This document shows, piece after piece, positions 60,680-64,000 of a DNA stretch of 64,000 bases. A program made the translations under genes and the position numbers. The notes under the pieces are model-generated. The model was not told the DNA's origin, searched no databases, and worked only from the letters and a program-made list of their open reading frames with translations. Source of the DNA: Phoebastria nigripes (lineage: Eukaryota; Chordata; Aves; Procellariiformes; Diomedeidae); contig JAYKAV010003058.1 in assembly GCA_035582835.1 (NCBI GenBank), positions 116,533-180,532 of the forward strand, written 5' to 3'. Each line of letters starts with the position of its first letter. The stretch's first letter is position 1.

Positions 60680-60985
60680 AAGCTAATATTTCTTAGCTAG
60701 TGATAATGTCATGCTGCCAAGCTGAGTTACATGGATTGCTGCGGCAAATGCCTGACTGATTAATTTTAATTCAATGTAAATAGAAATGGTGTCAAGGATA
60801 TAATGTAAATAAGAAATGGCTCTACATATGAAGGCATTAGTGGGGGAGCGATGAGCCAAGATGGCATGACCACGACATTCCTCAGTGATGTCTGACAGTA
60901 TTGCTGAGGTAACGAGTGATTCGCAGCTCAGCTGTGAAATAGTGCGACAAGCTCTGAGAAGACCTGAACAGATGGAATTTCTCTC
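60680..60985. promoter_or_regulatory. Candidate conserved non-coding element
   Basis: A repeat-free block with GACTGATTAATTTTAATTC, TAATGTAAATA (repeated near 60773 and 60800) and scattered CpGs, including GATGAGCC-type and TTCGCAGCTCAGCTG stretches. The minus strand is open for 126 codons, but the peptide includes an F-run from the poly(A) tract at 61001-61018 and matches no family. Confidence 0.3.
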
Positions 60986-61000
60986 TAGAGGAATGGCTGA

Positions 61001-61018
61001 AAAAAAAAAAAAAAAAAA
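61001..61018. repeat. Poly(A) tract
   Basis: An A-run of about 18 bases. Confidence 0.8.
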
Positions 61019-61429
61019 GAGGCGAGGCCAAAATGAAGAGGAAAAGCAGTGATACAGGAGCATAAGGTGAGGTTCCTGAGGCTGATGGAAAAACTTAGTG
61101 GCAGAGTCAGCATCAGCACTGCAGGCTCTGCCTTTCTCTAGTGATTTCAGAGGGAGCTGAGGGTAGTTTATGTCCTGATACCACCCAGACCTAGAAAAGA
61201 AAGTTTAGTGCCACCGCCTTTAACTGATGAGGGAGCTGAGACAGGCTGAAGGGAAGCACCACCCTGAAGGGCTGAAGGGAGCAGGGGGTGAAGCACGGTC
61301 TGCTCTCTTCCTGCAAAGCACTCTTGTCTCTGTAATTGAGGTGGTTCATAGTTTATGCAGGCAGAACCCAAGTGTGGCCCTTCTCTGCTGGGTGTGCTCT
61401 GCTGCGGATGCCTTGCTTAGCTTTGTTTA
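61019..61429. other. Unique non-coding DNA, no gene seen
   Basis: No recognised feature. Confidence 0.5.
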
Positions 61430-61565
61430 TGGGGATTAATTCTCCTATTGAATTAACTCATCAGCAGCATTATTTCCTGTAGCCCCAGGGTACAGAGAGA
61501 AACAATTAGCTGCAGGTTTATATTGCTGATGAAATCAACTAACAAACTGCTTCTATTCTGGTAGC
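61430..61565. promoter_or_regulatory. Candidate conserved non-coding element
   Basis: A repeat-free block with GGATTAATTC, TTGAATTAACTC and AACAATTAGCTG homeodomain cores. Texture-based inference. Confidence 0.3.
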
Positions 61566-62069
61566 AAGGAAGTTAGAGTTGTTTATAATTTACCCCCCAA
61601 AAAAGAAAAAAATCCAAATATATATGTAAATGAAGTGAATCACTTAAGCTCCTGTCAAGTTGCCAGTTCAAACCTACTTACTGTGGGCAGATCTCTCTTT
61701 ATCATCAGAACCTGGTTGCTTACTTTGGACTCAGTCCACAGACTTTCCTTTTTGCCTCTTGGGTTATACGTAAGCAGTTAATCACATGATAGCCAATAAA
61801 TGACTCCAAGTTGGAGTAGGTCATTAAATTTTTTTTTATAGTAGATCTTTTTTTTTTTTCCTTCTTCTTTCTCCAGAGCATTCTGAGAGGGAAACTCTGA
61901 TGTGAATATTCATGAGAATACTAAAAGTAGGCAAGTGAGAAGATGGACCTGTTATTTATATTTGAGGAAGAAACTGTAGCCTTGCTTTCATGGTATTGAC
62001 TTCTAGTAATTTGCATAGTGGACTGAAGTCATTTAATTATGTGGGTTATATGAAGAAAAGGATGGCTGT
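61566..62069. other. Unique non-coding DNA, no gene seen
   Basis: T-rich runs lie near 61830-61860, a GAATATTC near 61904 and an octamer on the minus strand at 62009-62016. Nothing else is recognised. Confidence 0.5.
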
Positions 62070-62250
62070 CTGGCTAGAATGCTGGGTTGGAGTTATGACT
62101 GCTCTGTTCTGTGCTGTACACCTTGTTTGACCTGGGCAAGTCATTTTCCTTTAGTTTTTCCACTTGTGCTAAATAAGGACAGTAATTACCCACTTCACAG
62201 AGGAGGGTATGTGGCTGAAATTAATTAATGTTTATAATGTACTTGGTTTC
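62070..62250 (+). mobile_element. MIR-like amniote SINE fossil
   Basis: Ordered blocks match MIR-type SINEs: AATGCTGGGTTGGAG (core), TTGACCTGGGCAAGTCATTT, CCTTTAGTTTTTCCACTTGT, AATAAGGACAGTAATTACCC, ACTTCACAGAGGAGGG and GAAATTAATTAATGTTTATA. The run GACCTGGGCAAGTCA is very close to the family core. The element is long dead. It sits between candidate conserved blocks, so part could have been co-opted. Confidence 0.7.
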
Positions 62251-63429
62251 CCTGATGAGGTTTGTAGCTCTGTTGCTGAGTACAGTTATTTCTGGGTTTT
62301 GGCTTGTGTGTGTGCATGTGGCATGCAAAGGTTGGCTCCAGCAGAGAGGGTAGTAAGATGTGGTCTTAAGAATAAAATTCCTTGGCATGTATATAAATGC
62401 AATTCATTGCTAAAGATTTTAAAGCATTAATGCAGCTGGTACTGGCTTTGCTACTGAAATGTAACTGCTCTGTGGAAAGCAAGAAGGTAAAATAACAAGA
62501 CAGAAGGCTTGTGGTGGTTTTTAATGGGAGGGGTAAAAAATACTGGCCCTCGAGGATAGCCCTCGGAGGAAAGACATCTTTAGGACACTGAACACAGCTC
62601 ACCTGAAACCTTGTGGATCTGAGTGACTGAAAAATCTGGTCTCCTGATTGACTTCAGTGCTAACTTGTTGGAAGAAACTGAAATCCTGATTGAGCCTCAA
62701 ATGCTTATTTTACAGTATGTTAGCAAGTGGAAGATGTTATAAATCATATCAATAGACATGCTAAAAATCATATCAATAGTTATGTAACAAATACTTAACA
62801 CACATCTTGGTGTAATGGCCAGAGGTTTGTTTTTTTTTTTAGATTTCTGTACCATCTGTAATTTCTGCCAAACTATTTTCTATCAATTACACAAATCCAG
62901 TGAAACCTAATAAAATGCTCCAGCCCCCAGAATGTTTTCTGGAAAGTAAATTTATGCAAATCTGCTCAAGAGTGAGGTCTTAGTGAAAAACATATTGCAG
63001 TGAATGAGTTGCCTTACGATGTCAAACAAAAATTCTTGGTGCGAGGGGCCCACTGACAGCAAACCTGCATAGGCAATTGTGCATTGCAACCAGCAGTACT
63101 CAGTTTTAGCAGCAGGTTAAGTTAAGCAGAGGCTTAAATCTTGTCAGTGCAAGGGAAATTGCCCTTGGAATTAAGCATATTTTTATGCAGTTTGCCAGAT
63201 TGGGATGATATCAAGGAGATGTTCAATGTAAAGAATGTGTTTAAGTGCTTTGCTGAATCCAAGCCATAATGGCTGAGATCTTCACCTTTCATTGGTATGA
63301 TGGGTAGCATCTCCCAGGTGAATTACTACTCCCCTCCTTGAGACACTGAGCTTTTGAGCCAGCCTTAACTGTAACACGGATTTTCAGATGGGTACTGTAG
63401 CATTTTCTGTTGAGTCCCTTTGATGCTGT
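62251..63429. other. Unique non-coding DNA, no gene seen
   Basis: A small tandem duplication at 62741-62779 and an octamer at 62954-62961. No gene recognised. Confidence 0.5.
62741..62779. repeat. Tandem duplication, 24-base period
   Basis: AAATCATATCAATAG occurs at 62741-62755 and again at 62765-62779. Confidence 0.8.
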
Positions 63430-63870
63430 CAGTGAATCCTGCTTAATTAATCTACCCATGGAGGGCTCCAGAGAACTCTTATTTTTTCATCCTGGAGTGG
63501 GGTTTTTTCTTCTAATAACTTCTCCCTGAATTTTGACTCTGATTAGCAGTGTGCCTGCATTTTAATAAATGATCTTAAAGAGCTCCCTTCCGTCTTCCCC
63601 CAGCACTTAATTACAATGTGTAAATATGCACACAGCCCTATTACTGATGTTAATCCTAATGCTGATAAAGCCGGATAGGAAAGAATAGAAATGAATTGGA
63701 ATAAGGATAAGCACAGGTCTTTCATTAGCACAACTAAAAGTAATCACAGATCTCTTGCTGGTAATATACATCTTCCAGATAGAGCACTAATTACTTCTGG
63801 CAGTCCTGTGCTCCATCACAGAGATAACTTTATTGTAATCCTGTAGTGATCTAATGTTTTCCAGTTGCTG
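63430..63870. promoter_or_regulatory. Strongest candidate conserved element block
   Basis: About 440 bases without repeats or long frames, packed with homeodomain cores: TTAATTAA at 63443-63450, TAATTA at 63608-63613 and 63788-63793, plus CTGATTAGC, GTTAATCC, CATTAGC and TGTAATCC sites and GATAA motifs. Most of the length is free of the low-complexity sequence seen elsewhere. It resembles developmental enhancers in gene deserts, but conservation is inferred, not seen. Confidence 0.38.
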
Positions 63871-64000
63871 CTTTCCCCCCCTTTCTCTCCTTGGTAATGT
63901 GACCTTACAGATTTTGAGCCTTCAAATTACACCTTGTGTAGTGTCAAGGCTGAGGAAATCTGACAAGCTTTTTTATTTGTTGTGTGTGGGTTGTTTTGTT
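63871..64000. other. Unique non-coding DNA, no gene seen
   Basis: C/T-rich then T/G-rich sequence running off the window end. Confidence 0.5.

Overview
This window is vertebrate, almost certainly avian, nuclear DNA from a draft assembly. The evidence is many CR1 LINE fragments, several of which end in the CATAGAAT/ATTCTATG-type 3' terminus typical of bird CR1. Base composition is AT-leaning and CpG-poor. Coding density is essentially nil, homopolymer and dinucleotide runs are scattered, there is one 865-base run of N, and about thirty isolated N calls occur. Nothing bacterial, viral or organellar was recognised.

I find no host protein-coding gene, tRNA or rRNA. The longest sensible reading frames are decayed CR1 ORF2 (reverse transcriptase) pieces. 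All other open frames look like chance: low complexity, no recognisable domain, no convincing exon structure. The window is therefore best read as an intergenic gene desert or the inside of a very large intron.

Layout: 1-9.9 kb is unique non-coding DNA with three candidate conserved elements, an imperfect RFX X-box and a full palindromic CRE. A CR1 3' end lies at 9.97-10.1 kb. From 10.1 to 17.9 kb little is recognisable. Ancient CR1 remnants lie at about 17.9, 18.7 and 22.0 kb. A young CR1 with a broken C-terminal ORF2 lies at 22.8-23.5 kb. Two older CR1s in opposite orientation lie at 25.65-26.54 kb. A MIR-like SINE fossil lies at 28.8 kb. Candidate regulatory elements lie at 31.7-33.1 kb. 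A second young CR1 containing the assembly gap lies at 35.6-36.9 kb. A 12-bp perfect inverted repeat lies at 37.9 kb. A divergent CR1 lies at 46.6 kb and an ancient CR1 at 50.4 kb. A run of candidate conserved elements follows at 51.1, 54.9, 55.7, 56.7, 60.7, 61.4 and 63.4-63.9 kb, with a second clear MIR-like SINE at 62.1 kb.

No genes work together here. What can be said is evolutionary and regulatory: at least three age classes of CR1, amniote-age SINE fossils, and AT-rich repeat-free blocks carrying homeodomain, PBX-HOX and octamer motifs that look like conserved non-coding elements. Conservation itself cannot be seen from one sequence, so those calls have low confidence. I did not find a convincing new biological system.
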